DNA of 57,629 nt from CALBPI01 sp038529355 (GTDB taxonomy: Bacteria; Pseudomonadota; Gammaproteobacteria; Steroidobacterales; Woeseiaceae), in assembly GCA_038529355.1 (NCBI GenBank), contig JBCBDU010000020.1:1-57629 (forward strand). The letters run 5' to 3'. The translations under genes and the position numbers were made by a program. Of the stretch, positions 50,625-57,629 are shown in pieces; the stretch's first letter is position 1, and every line of letters begins with the position of its first letter. A model generated the notes under the pieces. The model saw only the letters and a program-made list of their open reading frames with translations. It had not been told where the DNA came from and did no database searches.

Positions 50625-52733
50625 CTACTGATTCACAGCTCGGTTGAACATCATTGATGCGCACTCGCGCAGCGCAAATGCCATCTCGTTGCCGTCACGG
50701 AAGCGATTGGCAGGCTGTTTGGCCAGTGCCTTTTGCATGAAGTCGTCGATTCCGGGCGGCAGATCGCTGCGCACCGTCGACAATGGTTGCGGTGTTTTGT
50801 TATTTATGGCCGTCATCAGTTCCGCTACAGTCTTAGCTCTAAACGGAACGCCCCCTGCTAGCAACTCATATAGAGTAACACCAAGTGAAAACAAGTCGGA
50901 ACTCCCGGTGACGTTTCCGCCACTGGTTTGCTCCGGGGACATGTAGCTTGGCGTGCCGAGGATCAGGCCGGTTTGGGTGCGTTCCGAGTCAATCAGCTTC
51001 GCAACGCCAAAGTCAGTGATCTTGACGGCCTGCGTGGCCGGATCGTAGATCAGATTGGCCGGCTTGATGTCGCGATGCACAACGTGTTCGGCGTGTGCGT
51101 AGTCCAGCGCTTCTGCAACCGTTGTGAGCGCGCGCATGACTGTGACGGGGTCGAGCAGATTGTCGGCGCCGGTGAAGCGGGTCATTTGCTCGCCGGGCAC
51201 ATACTCCATTGCAATGTAGCCCAGGCCATTTTCCTCGCCAGAGTCGTACACGGCGGTAATTGCCGGATGCGTCAAGCGGCCGGCAGATTCGGCTTCCTGA
51301 AAGAAGCGTGCACGGGTTTCGACGCGAGTCGCCTCGTCGTCGAATGCGTCGAACGAGACAATTTTGAGTGCGATTAGCCGATTGATACGGGGATCGCGAC
51401 CCAGAAAAACGCCACCCATCGCGCCACTGCCCAAAGGCCTCAACACTTCGTAGCGACCCAGTTGCTCCGGTATCGCAGCCGGGATGGCCCCGCGCTTGAT
51501 TTGGTTTGCAGGTTGCGCGCCGCGGTTTTCGCGTTTGTCACGCCCGGCCATAAATGCGAATACCGAGCGCGCCTGTTCGGGTTGACCGTTTTTTTCAAAG
51601 CGCAGCGCAAGCTTGTACAGCGTTGGCATCAGCGACGGGTGCGCTGGGCAATTTCTGAACACGCCGAACGCTGCGTCCAGTTTGCCACTGCGCATATAGC
51701 GCAGACCATTGCGGAAACTTTCGCGGCGGTTACTTTGGCGCTCTGGTGTGAATGCGAAACATACGGCGAAACCGCACAGGAGCGCGAACAATGGCCGCAG
51801 CGTATCGATCTGCAAGTGCCATTGGTAGGAAAGCAGCCATTGCGTGACAAGCAGGCCTGCTGTGAGCGTCAAAGCAGCAACGACGATCAGTTTGCGTGAC
51901 TCGCGCCAGAATGCCGAGACCAGCGCGAACATGCCCAGCGCAATCATCAGCCAGTTGACTGATTGCGCCCAACGCGGTTGTCCCAGTACTTGACCGCTGG
52001 CCAATGCTGTGTGCATACGGGCAAATTCGCCAAGGTTGCTGTTCGATCGGCTGCCCATGAAAACATGCTTGCGTTCAACACGTTGGGCAAGCGGTGTCGA
52101 CGCGCTGGTCGCTTGTTCCACTGAGAGCGCGGGCGTGCGTGTGCCGCGTGCAGGAATAATACGTAAATTGGGGTCGTCGATAACCACCCGGCTTTGTTTG
52201 CGCCAGCGCTGGTCTGCTACCAGCGGCAGCAATGCGGCGCTCGCGCGCATCGTGTTGCCGGACAGGCGCCAGGCCTGCAAACCACGATGGCGGTCGCGCG
52301 CCTCGGCGAGGGTTGTCGCATGGGCAATGCCACGCGCTGCGGCGCGCACTTCCGCAGTACTGCCTTTGCCGTCGGCGCTGACCGCGTCGGTGATGTAAGT
52401 CGCGCCGTTATAGCGGGCGGCGCTCACCAAATCGGCATCCGCGTTGGGCAGTGCATCCGTGAGCGTAACGCTGGCAGCCGCGTCCATTTCTGACAGTAAT
52501 TGGGTCAGGGTGGTGACGTCTGGCGCATCGTCATCGTACGGGACATCAACGACGACCGGTCGCTGGTGATCGGCGATTGTGCCTGTGGGCATCACAATAT
52601 TGCGAAGTGCAAGGTCAAGCGGTTCAAACCAGGCAGCCAGAGGCCCGTAACTGAGCGTCGCGGGCAACAGTACGAAAACAGCAACGGCTAACTGGATCTG
52701 GCGATCCAAAGAGATGTTTAACGGCAATTTCAT
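50625..52733 (-). CDS. Membrane Ser/Thr protein kinase with CHASE2-like sensor and C-terminal kinase
   Basis: The 702-residue protein begins with a membrane helix (about 12-30) and an extracytoplasmic region (about 35-255) with a CHASE2-like pattern (ALRNIVMP, VVVDV and VFMGS near 224). Three helices follow (about 260-275, 281-301, 312-328), then a TPR-like segment (about 338-398) and a Hanks-type kinase (about 427-690). Kinase motifs are complete: GSGAMGGV loop (435-442), Lys457, HRD at 553-555, DFG at 574-576 and MSPEQ at 598-602. The kinase is at the C-terminus, unlike PASTA kinases. CHASE2 is a weak match by eye. Confidence 0.85.
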   Translation of the reverse strand: MKLPLNISLDRQIQLAVAVFVLLPATLSYGPLAAWFEPLDLALRNIVMPTGTIADHQRPVVVDVPYDDDAPDVTTLTQLLSEMDAAASVTLTDALPNADADLVSAARYNGATYITDAVSADGKGSTAEVRAAARGIAHATTLAEARDRHRGLQAWRLSGNTMRASAALLPLVADQRWRKQSRVVIDDPNLRIIPARGTRTPALSVEQATSASTPLAQRVERKHVFMGSRSNSNLGEFARMHTALASGQVLGQPRWAQSVNWLMIALGMFALVSAFWRESRKLIVVAALTLTAGLLVTQWLLSYQWHLQIDTLRPLFALLCGFAVCFAFTPERQSNRRESFRNGLRYMRSGKLDAAFGVFRNCPAHPSLMPTLYKLALRFEKNGQPEQARSVFAFMAGRDKRENRGAQPANQIKRGAIPAAIPEQLGRYEVLRPLGSGAMGGVFLGRDPRINRLIALKIVSFDAFDDEATRVETRARFFQEAESAGRLTHPAITAVYDSGEENGLGYIAMEYVPGEQMTRFTGADNLLDPVTVMRALTTVAEALDYAHAEHVVHRDIKPANLIYDPATQAVKITDFGVAKLIDSERTQTGLILGTPSYMSPEQTSGGNVTGSSDLFSLGVTLYELLAGGVPFRAKTVAELMTAINNKTPQPLSTVRSDLPPGIDDFMQKALAKQPANRFRDGNEMAFALRECASMMFNRAVNQ

Positions 52734-52842
52734 AAGCGCTGCAAAGTTTAGGATTTCACCGCTGAACTTAATGCGAAACAGTCGTCAGTTTGACGTATTC
52801 TGTTCAATCGGCGGGTTTTTTGTGACAGCGTGAAGAGTTTTC

Positions 52843-54210
52843 ATGGCCAAAAGTGTGAAACGGTACACATGCCGCGAGTGCGGTGCGATCAGTGCCAAAT
52901 GGCAAGGCCAGTGTGCCGATTGTGGCGAGTGGAATACACTCGAGGAGGTTGCTGCGTTAGCAGCCGCGCCGCGCCGCGCCGCGGGTGGTTATGCCGGGCA
53001 GCGCAGCGTGGCTTCGCTTGCCGATATCGATTCGAGTCACAGCGCCGGGGGCGAGCGCCGTACGACGGGTTTTCGCGAGTTTGACCGGGTGCTTGGCGGC
53101 GGCGCTGTGCGTGGCGCTGTCGTGCTGCTCGGCGGCGATCCGGGCGTTGGCAAGTCAACACTCTTGCTGCAGGTTGCGGCTAACCTCGCCGTCGATGCTG
53201 CCGTGTTGTACGTCACCGGGGAAGAGAGTGTCGAGCAGGTTGCCAGTCGCGCCCGTCGTCTGGGCGTTGCTGATCGACCTTTGACGCTGCTTGCCGAGGT
53301 TAGCGTTGAAGCGATTATCGCCACGGCGGCCGCCAATCGCGCGCAGTTGCTGATCGTCGACTCAATGCAGACGCTGGTAGCCGAGGCGCAAACCGGTAAT
53401 GCAGGTGCAGTTGCGCAGTTGCGCGAGTGTGTGGGGCTGTTGACCCGCTTCGCCAAGACCAGTGGCACAACCGTGTTTATCGTTGGTCATGTGACCAAGG
53501 AAGGCGTCATCGCCGGTCCGCGTGTGGTTGAGCACATGGTTGACACCGTGTTGTACTTTGAAAGCGATCCGGCGAGTCGTTTCAGTATTGTCCGCGCGGT
53601 CAAAAATCGCTTTGGCGCGGCCAGTGAAATGGGCATGTTCGCGATGCAGCAGGATGGTTTCCACGAGGTTGGAAACCCTTCGGCAATCTTTTTGTCGCGT
53701 GATGCCGAGCCGGTTGCCGGCAGCCTGGTGACCGTCACATGGGAAGGAAGTCGTCCCTTGCTGGTTGAAGTACAAGCACTGGTCGCCGATAGCCACGGCG
53801 GCAATCCGCGACGCCTGGCGCAAGGTCTTGAACAGAATCGGTTGTCGCTACTATTGGCCGTGTTGCAACGGCACGGGGGCTTGTCGCTGGCCGCGGAGGA
53901 TGTATTTTGCAATGTCGTTGGTGGCATCCGCATTCACGAGACCGCCGCGGATCTGCCGGCGTTGCTGGCGACCGTGTCCAGTTTTCGTGATCGCACGCTG
54001 AGCGCGCGTCTGATTAGTTTCGGCGAAGTGGGTTTGGCCGGCGAGGTGCGACCGGTACGTTTTGGCGAGGAGCGACTGCGTGAGGCGGCCAAGCAAGGGT
54101 TCAGCGAGGCGATCGCGCCTCGTGCCAATCAGCCGCGCAAGCCTATCAAAGGTTTGACTGTGCATGGCGTCAATACGTTGGCCGATGCACTGGCATTGGC
54201 ATTTGACTGA
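52843..54210 (+). CDS. radA: DNA repair protein RadA (Sms)
   Basis: RadA is a RecA-like ATPase and DnaB-like helicase that processes branched recombination intermediates. The 455-residue protein has a four-cysteine zinc finger (Cys10, 13, 24, 27), a Walker A GGDPGVGKS at about 97-105, the RadA-specific KNRFG motif and a Lon-like C-terminal domain. It is divergent from the kinase with 109 bases between. The radA stop lies six bases before the end of the CNNM gene, which converges on it. Confidence 0.95.
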   Translation: MAKSVKRYTCRECGAISAKWQGQCADCGEWNTLEEVAALAAAPRRAAGGYAGQRSVASLADIDSSHSAGGERRTTGFREFDRVLGGGAVRGAVVLLGGDPGVGKSTLLLQVAANLAVDAAVLYVTGEESVEQVASRARRLGVADRPLTLLAEVSVEAIIATAAANRAQLLIVDSMQTLVAEAQTGNAGAVAQLRECVGLLTRFAKTSGTTVFIVGHVTKEGVIAGPRVVEHMVDTVLYFESDPASRFSIVRAVKNRFGAASEMGMFAMQQDGFHEVGNPSAIFLSRDAEPVAGSLVTVTWEGSRPLLVEVQALVADSHGGNPRRLAQGLEQNRLSLLLAVLQRHGGLSLAAEDVFCNVVGGIRIHETAADLPALLATVSSFRDRTLSARLISFGEVGLAGEVRPVRFGEERLREAAKQGFSEAIAPRANQPRKPIKGLTVHGVNTLADALALAFD

Positions 54211-54216
54211 CGCGGG

Positions 54217-55482
54217 CTACCGATCGGTATCAGTCTGTCGCAGACGGGCTTCCTGCACGCGGTTATCGTTGCTGCTTAGGATTTCAATTTCGTAGCTACC
54301 CACCCTGAATGTCGTGCCCGCATCCGGAATCGTTTCCAGCGTTTCCTGCACGAGGCCATTCAACGTGCGCGCGATCTCCGTCGGTAACTCCCAACCGATC
54401 TGACGATTCAATTCCCGAATGCTCATCGCACCGGGCGCGATGAACGCGTCCTCACCATCGGTACGCAAGGCGCCATTGGCGTCGGTAGGATCGGTCGTGA
54501 ACTCGCCAACGATCTCCTCGAGAATGTCTTCGAGCGTGACCATGCCCTGGATGTCACCGTATTCGTCGACGACCAGTGCCAGTCGTGCCTTGCGCTTTTG
54601 AAACTGCACCAGCTGCACCGACAAGGGCGTGCCTTCGGGGACAAAATACGGCTCGCGGACCGCGCCTCGGATGAATTGCTTCGTCAAGGCCGCGTATTGA
54701 TCCTTGCGCACCATGCTGCGCAGATGCAGTACGCCGACGATCTTGTCGATATTGTCCTCGTAGACCGGCAAGCGCGTATGGGCGCTGGATGCGATCGTGT
54801 CGACGATGGTCTCCATATCATCGTCAAGATCGATGCCGACTATATCGTTGTGCGGCACCATCACATCGTCAACAGTGACCTTCTCCAGGTCCAGGATGCC
54901 GGTCAGCATCGTGCGGTATTTGCGCGAAATCAACGCGCCCGCTTCATTGACTACGGTGCGCAGCTCCTCGTGTGACAGCGCATTGCCGGCGACCTCGCTG
55001 GAGCGCACCCCAAACAGGCGCAATACGCCGTTGGCAAGCAGGTTGGTCAGCCAGACAAACGGATAGAAGATTTTCAGCAGCGGGTAGTAAATCAACGCCG
55101 CCGGCATGCCGATCCGTTCCGGGTGCAGGGCTGCCAGAGTCTTCGGCGCCACTTCGGCAAAGATCAGCTGCACGAACACCAGCACCCCGGCGCCGATGGC
55201 TGTGCCGAGATCACCGCCAAGGCGGTGCGAGATGGCGGCGACGAGGAATGCCGCGAATACATTGGCAACATTGTTGCCGAGCAGAATCAGGCCAATCAGT
55301 CGATCGGGTTTTGCCAGCAGCGCTTCGGCAACTTTTGCGCTACGAACCCCCGATCGCGCGCGATGGCGCAACCGGTAGCGGTTCAGACTCATCAGCGCTG
55401 TTTCTGTACTCGAAAAAAAGGAGGAACCGATCAGACAAGCGATCAGAACAGCGAACAATACGCCCAACGAGATGTCGTTCAA
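54217..55482 (-). CDS. corB: CNNM/CorC-type transport protein (DUF21-CBS-CorC)
   Basis: The 421-residue protein has an N-terminal DUF21 membrane domain (about 1-190, with ETALMSLNRYRLR), a pair of CBS domains (about 205-325) and a C-terminal CorC_HlyC domain (about 340-415). Such proteins are linked to magnesium and cobalt export. The symbol follows YfjD (CorB) of enterobacteria, because the gene directly follows a YpjD-type gene as there. The start is a TTG with AAGG ten bases upstream; no ATG or GTG gives the family's N-terminus. Confidence 0.85.
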   Translation of the reverse strand: MNDISLGVLFAVLIACLIGSSFFSSTETALMSLNRYRLRHRARSGVRSAKVAEALLAKPDRLIGLILLGNNVANVFAAFLVAAISHRLGGDLGTAIGAGVLVFVQLIFAEVAPKTLAALHPERIGMPAALIYYPLLKIFYPFVWLTNLLANGVLRLFGVRSSEVAGNALSHEELRTVVNEAGALISRKYRTMLTGILDLEKVTVDDVMVPHNDIVGIDLDDDMETIVDTIASSAHTRLPVYEDNIDKIVGVLHLRSMVRKDQYAALTKQFIRGAVREPYFVPEGTPLSVQLVQFQKRKARLALVVDEYGDIQGMVTLEDILEEIVGEFTTDPTDANGALRTDGEDAFIAPGAMSIRELNRQIGWELPTEIARTLNGLVQETLETIPDAGTTFRVGSYEIEILSSNDNRVQEARLRQTDTDR

Positions 55483-55549
55483 CGACTTAGTGCCTTAGAT
55501 AAAGCTATTGCGGATCGCTATGACACCAGCCGAAGTGTGTACCTGTCAA

Positions 55550-56362
55550 TCAACCCCATTGTTTATCAAGGATCACTTCCAGCGCTATTTTGCTGCCAAA
55601 ATAGGCGAGCACGAGCACAGCGAATCCGGCCAGGTACAGGTGCAGCATACGACGTCCGCGCCATCCGGCAACGCGCCGGCCGGCCACCAGCAGGCCGAAA
55701 ATGACCAGCGCACCCAGGGACAAGGCGCTCTTGTGAGTCAGGTGTTGCGCGAACAAATCCTCAACAAACACAAAGCCGCTGACGACTGACATCAGCAAAA
55801 AAACAAAGCCGGCGGTGGTTAGCGTGGCCAGGAACTGCTCGGTGGCCATCAGCGGCGGCAGCACCGATGAGAGCCGGTTGACCTTGGCTGCACGCAACTG
55901 GCGGTCCTGCAGCAATGAGGCGAACGCCAGTACCGCGCCGGCGGCAAGGAAGCTGTACGCAAGCAGCGACAGCACGGCATGCAATTTGAGTTGCCAGCTT
56001 AACGGCGGCGTGCTTGCGGGATGCATCCACATCGAGGCGGCAACCAGGGCTCCCGCGATGACCAAAACGGTTCCGGCGACGGCGCGGAAACCCGGTTGCA
56101 AGGCCGCGTACAGGCCAATTGCCGCAAAAAGCCAGGAAATGACGTTAAGTACATCGGCGAAGTCGAATCCGTGGGCGCTGTTGAGTAACACCTCGTTCGC
56201 AACAGATGCACCATGCAACACAATCAAGACCGCCAGCAGCCCGCAAATCAAGCGATCGCGCAGGGTTGCTGCCGACGTATGACCGTCCTCGTTACCGGGT
56301 CCTGCGGAAATGAGCAGTACGCCGGTCACGAGATAGGTGGCTAAAATTGTGATAACAAACAC
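55550..56362 (-). CDS. ypjD: YpjD/CcsA-type membrane protein (cytochrome c assembly family)
   Basis: The 270-residue protein has about eight membrane helices and the CcsA/CcmF-like stretch LSWQLKLHAVLSLLAYSFLA, containing a histidine typical of the cytochrome c assembly family, and a later GALVIFGLLVAGRRVAGWRG. In enterobacteria ypjD pairs with yfjD and affects cobalt and magnesium tolerance; heme handling is also possible. The GTG start has GGAG six bases upstream. corB follows after 67 bases. Confidence 0.82.
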   Translation of the reverse strand: MFVITILATYLVTGVLLISAGPGNEDGHTSAATLRDRLICGLLAVLIVLHGASVANEVLLNSAHGFDFADVLNVISWLFAAIGLYAALQPGFRAVAGTVLVIAGALVAASMWMHPASTPPLSWQLKLHAVLSLLAYSFLAAGAVLAFASLLQDRQLRAAKVNRLSSVLPPLMATEQFLATLTTAGFVFLLMSVVSGFVFVEDLFAQHLTHKSALSLGALVIFGLLVAGRRVAGWRGRRMLHLYLAGFAVLVLAYFGSKIALEVILDKQWG

Positions 56363-56465
56363 AGAAACTCCGGTTGCGCTGGCCTAACTTGCTCCCAAGC
56401 GAAATAATCGCACAAGCATTGCAGCTTGGTAAGTGGCGACAGTGAGGTCAGCCACGCGAGCTGCC

Positions 56466-56485
56466 GGATGTTGGCAGCAACATCC
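56466..56485 (+). other. Hairpin in the leader of the phosphodiesterase gene
   Basis: GGATGTTG (56466-56473) pairs perfectly with CAACATCC (56478-56485) around GCAG, 37 bases before the phosphodiesterase start. A smaller inverted pair GAGCT/AGCTC follows. The 160-base gap is divergent between ypjD and this gene, so the hairpin could be an operator palindrome or an mRNA leader structure. Confidence 0.4.
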
Positions 56486-56522
56486 AAACGATGAGCTCAC
56501 TGAAAAGCTCTGGCGGTGAACT

Positions 56523-57290
56523 ATGCAAATTAAGGTGCTGGGATGCAGCGGTGGGATCGGCGGGGGCGCAAGAACCTCGGCGATGTTGGTCGATGACGAC
56601 GTATTGCTCGACGCTGGCACCGGAGTTGGCGATCTTTCGCTGCAGCAGATGCGCAGTATTCGGCATGTGCTGTTGACGCACGCGCACCTGGATCACATCG
56701 CTGGTTTACCCTTTTTGATTGACAGCATTTTTGATGCGCGCATTGGTGACCCGTTGATTGTTTACGGCCGTCACGAAACGCTGGCGACGTTGCAAAAACA
56801 CATTTTCAACTGGGAGATATGGCCGGACTTTGCGCAACTTCCGGATGTCCAGAACCCGGTCGTGCGCTACCAGCCGCTGGAGCCAGGTGAGATGGTTGAT
56901 ATTCACGGGCGCCTGTTCCACGCTGTCGATGTGCGCCATACCGTGCCGGCGCAGGGTTACTGCGTGAGCCACGAGGATGGCGTTTTCGCAATCAGCGGCG
57001 ATACGACCACGAATACGACGCTGTGGCCGTTGTTGAACTCGTTGCCGGATTTGAAGGCGCTGGTCGTCGAAGTCTCTTTCCCCGATGAGCAGGCTGCGCT
57101 GGCGCAGGCGGCAGGCCACTATTGTCCGCGAACGCTGGCGGCTGATCTGATCAAGCTCGATCACCAGCCGGATATCTGGTTGACGGCAATGAAGCCCGGC
57201 GAAGAAGCGCTGATTCTGACGCAGGTTAAGGATCAGATTCCGAAGCGGGATGTAAGAATGCTCTCCACCGGCGCCTCTTTGACAATATAG
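56523..57290 (+). CDS. Class II 3',5'-cyclic-nucleotide phosphodiesterase, metallo-beta-lactamase fold
   Basis: The 255-residue protein opens IKVLGCSGGIGGGARTSAML and has the metal motif HAHLDHIAG with His53, His55, Asp57 and His58, close to the class II (PDE1-type) signature H-x-H-L-D-H. Later HTVPAQGYC and SGDT supply more ligands. It would hydrolyse cAMP, possibly cGMP. There is no signal peptide. The ATG at 56523 has GGCGGTGA upstream. The 139-bp repeat array begins directly after its stop. Confidence 0.82.
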   Translation: MQIKVLGCSGGIGGGARTSAMLVDDDVLLDAGTGVGDLSLQQMRSIRHVLLTHAHLDHIAGLPFLIDSIFDARIGDPLIVYGRHETLATLQKHIFNWEIWPDFAQLPDVQNPVVRYQPLEPGEMVDIHGRLFHAVDVRHTVPAQGYCVSHEDGVFAISGDTTTNTTLWPLLNSLPDLKALVVEVSFPDEQAALAQAAGHYCPRTLAADLIKLDHQPDIWLTAMKPGEEALILTQVKDQIPKRDVRMLSTGASLTI

Positions 57291-57429
57291 GAGCGCCTCA
57301 GGCGGCGCGATACCGCGTTGGATTGCTCCTCAAGATGCTCACGTATCTATCGATACGCTGCGCTCTTTCGTCACAATCCGCCTTGTCTCGCACCACCTGA
57401 GACGCTCTTTGAAGTTTGCGCATCGGCCG
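57291..57429. repeat. Repeat unit 1
   Basis: The palindromic core is 57291-57407. Its ends GAGCGCCTCAGGCGG and CCACCTGAGACGCTC are near-complementary. An inner pair GGATTG / CAATCC is perfect, and a central hairpin CGTATC / GATACG has the loop TATC. The linker 57408-57429 reads TTTGAAGTTTGCGCATCGGCCG when joined. Confidence 0.88.
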
Positions 57430-57568
57430 GAGAGCCTCAGGCGGCGCGATACCGCGTTGGATTGCTCCTCAAGCTGCTCACGTATCTCTCGATACGCTGC
57501 GCTCTTTCGTAACAATCAGCCTTGTCTCGCACCACCTGAGACACTCTTTGAAATTTGCGCATCGGCCG
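57430..57568. repeat. Repeat unit 2
   Basis: The core is 57430-57546, starting GAGAGCCTCAGG and ending CCTGAGACACTC. The central hairpin CGTATC / GATACG is kept with the loop TCTC. The inner pair has drifted to GGATTG / CAATCA. The linker is 57547-57568 and differs from unit 1 by one base (AAATTT instead of AAGTTT). Confidence 0.88.
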
Positions 57569-57629
57569 GAGAGCCTCAAGCGGCGCGATACCGCGTTGGA
57601 TTGCTCCTCAAGCTGCTCACGTATCTCTC
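57569..57629. repeat. Repeat unit 3, cut by the window end
   Basis: The first 61 bases of a third unit are visible, up to the loop of the central hairpin. They match unit 2 except for one G-to-A change in GAGAGCCTCAAGCGG, so the unit is still well conserved. Confidence 0.85.

Larger units (their letters stand above)
57291..57629. repeat. Tandem array of a 139-bp palindromic unit
   Basis: The last 339 bases hold two full and one partial copy of a 139-bp unit, with starts at 57291, 57430 and 57569. Each unit is a 117-bp imperfect palindrome followed by a 22-bp linker. The copies differ at a small number of positions. The array starts right after the phosphodiesterase stop and continues past the window edge, so the copy number is unknown. 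It has no convincing gene; reading frames across it are disrupted repeats. I do not recognise a named family. Confidence 0.9.

Noticed and set aside
57318..57512. Small open frame inside the repeat array
   Set aside because: It arises from the repeat sequence, has no ribosome site and its frame is shared by chance between units of 139 bp (not divisible by three).
57291..57629. CRISPR array
   Set aside because: The repeats are direct but 139 bp long with no unique spacers; the units, linkers included, are nearly identical. No cas gene is nearby.

Overview
The window is a gene-dense, high-GC stretch of a bacterial chromosome. Gene content and order point to a gammaproteobacterium outside the Enterobacterales. 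Recognisable conserved blocks are pepA-holC-valS, lptFG, pcnB-folK-panBC, queG<>nnr-tsaE-amiB-mutL-miaA-hfq-hflX-hflKC-purA, tRNA-Leu/rnr-rlmB-rpsF-rpsR-(DUF2232)-rplI-dnaB, and ypjD-corB. There is no priB between rpsF and rpsR, and MutL carries endonuclease motifs, as in pseudomonad-like lineages. The genus cannot be fixed from the sequence alone. No prophage, insertion sequence, CRISPR array or clear pseudogene was seen.

Layout. 1-4462 (+): the tail of pssA, a family 4 uracil-DNA glycosylase, rimI, prfC and an MFS transporter, all overlapping by a few bases. 4398-8344 (-): a MoxR / DUF58 / TgpA-like transglutaminase module. 8433-13488 (-): pepA-holC-small protein-valS. 13701-15859 (+): lptF-lptG, facing an RDD membrane protein. 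16431-20682 (+): pcnB-folK-deoxynucleoside kinase-panB-panC. 20679-22654 (-): queG and a class III PPK2. 22676-34036 (+): the long nnr...purA block, covering metabolite repair, t6A and i6A tRNA modification, cell-wall amidase, mismatch repair, Hfq, the HflX/HflKC group and purine synthesis.

34051-40516 is more accessory: a patatin-like lipase, a membrane NERD-like protein lacking its usual catalytic residues, an SCP2 protein, a large secreted zinc metalloprotease and a PLP decarboxylase sit between purA and rnr. 40726-48861 holds tRNA-Leu(CAG), rnr, rlmB, the rpsF ribosomal-protein operon with a likely structured autoregulatory leader, dnaB and alr. 48944-52733 (-) is a signalling set: a membrane Ser/Thr kinase, a PP2C phosphatase and a two-FHA protein. 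52843-57290 contains radA, a CNNM/CorC-type protein with a YpjD-type membrane partner, and a class II cyclic-nucleotide phosphodiesterase.

The last 339 bases (57291-57629) contain no gene. They hold a tandem array of a 139-bp unit, each unit a 117-bp imperfect palindrome plus a 22-bp linker, running off the window edge. This array is the least explained element. Other unexpected points are a palindromic -10-like site shared by queG and nnr with both predicted starts at the start codons, the NERD-like protein, the kinase architecture and the rpsF leader.
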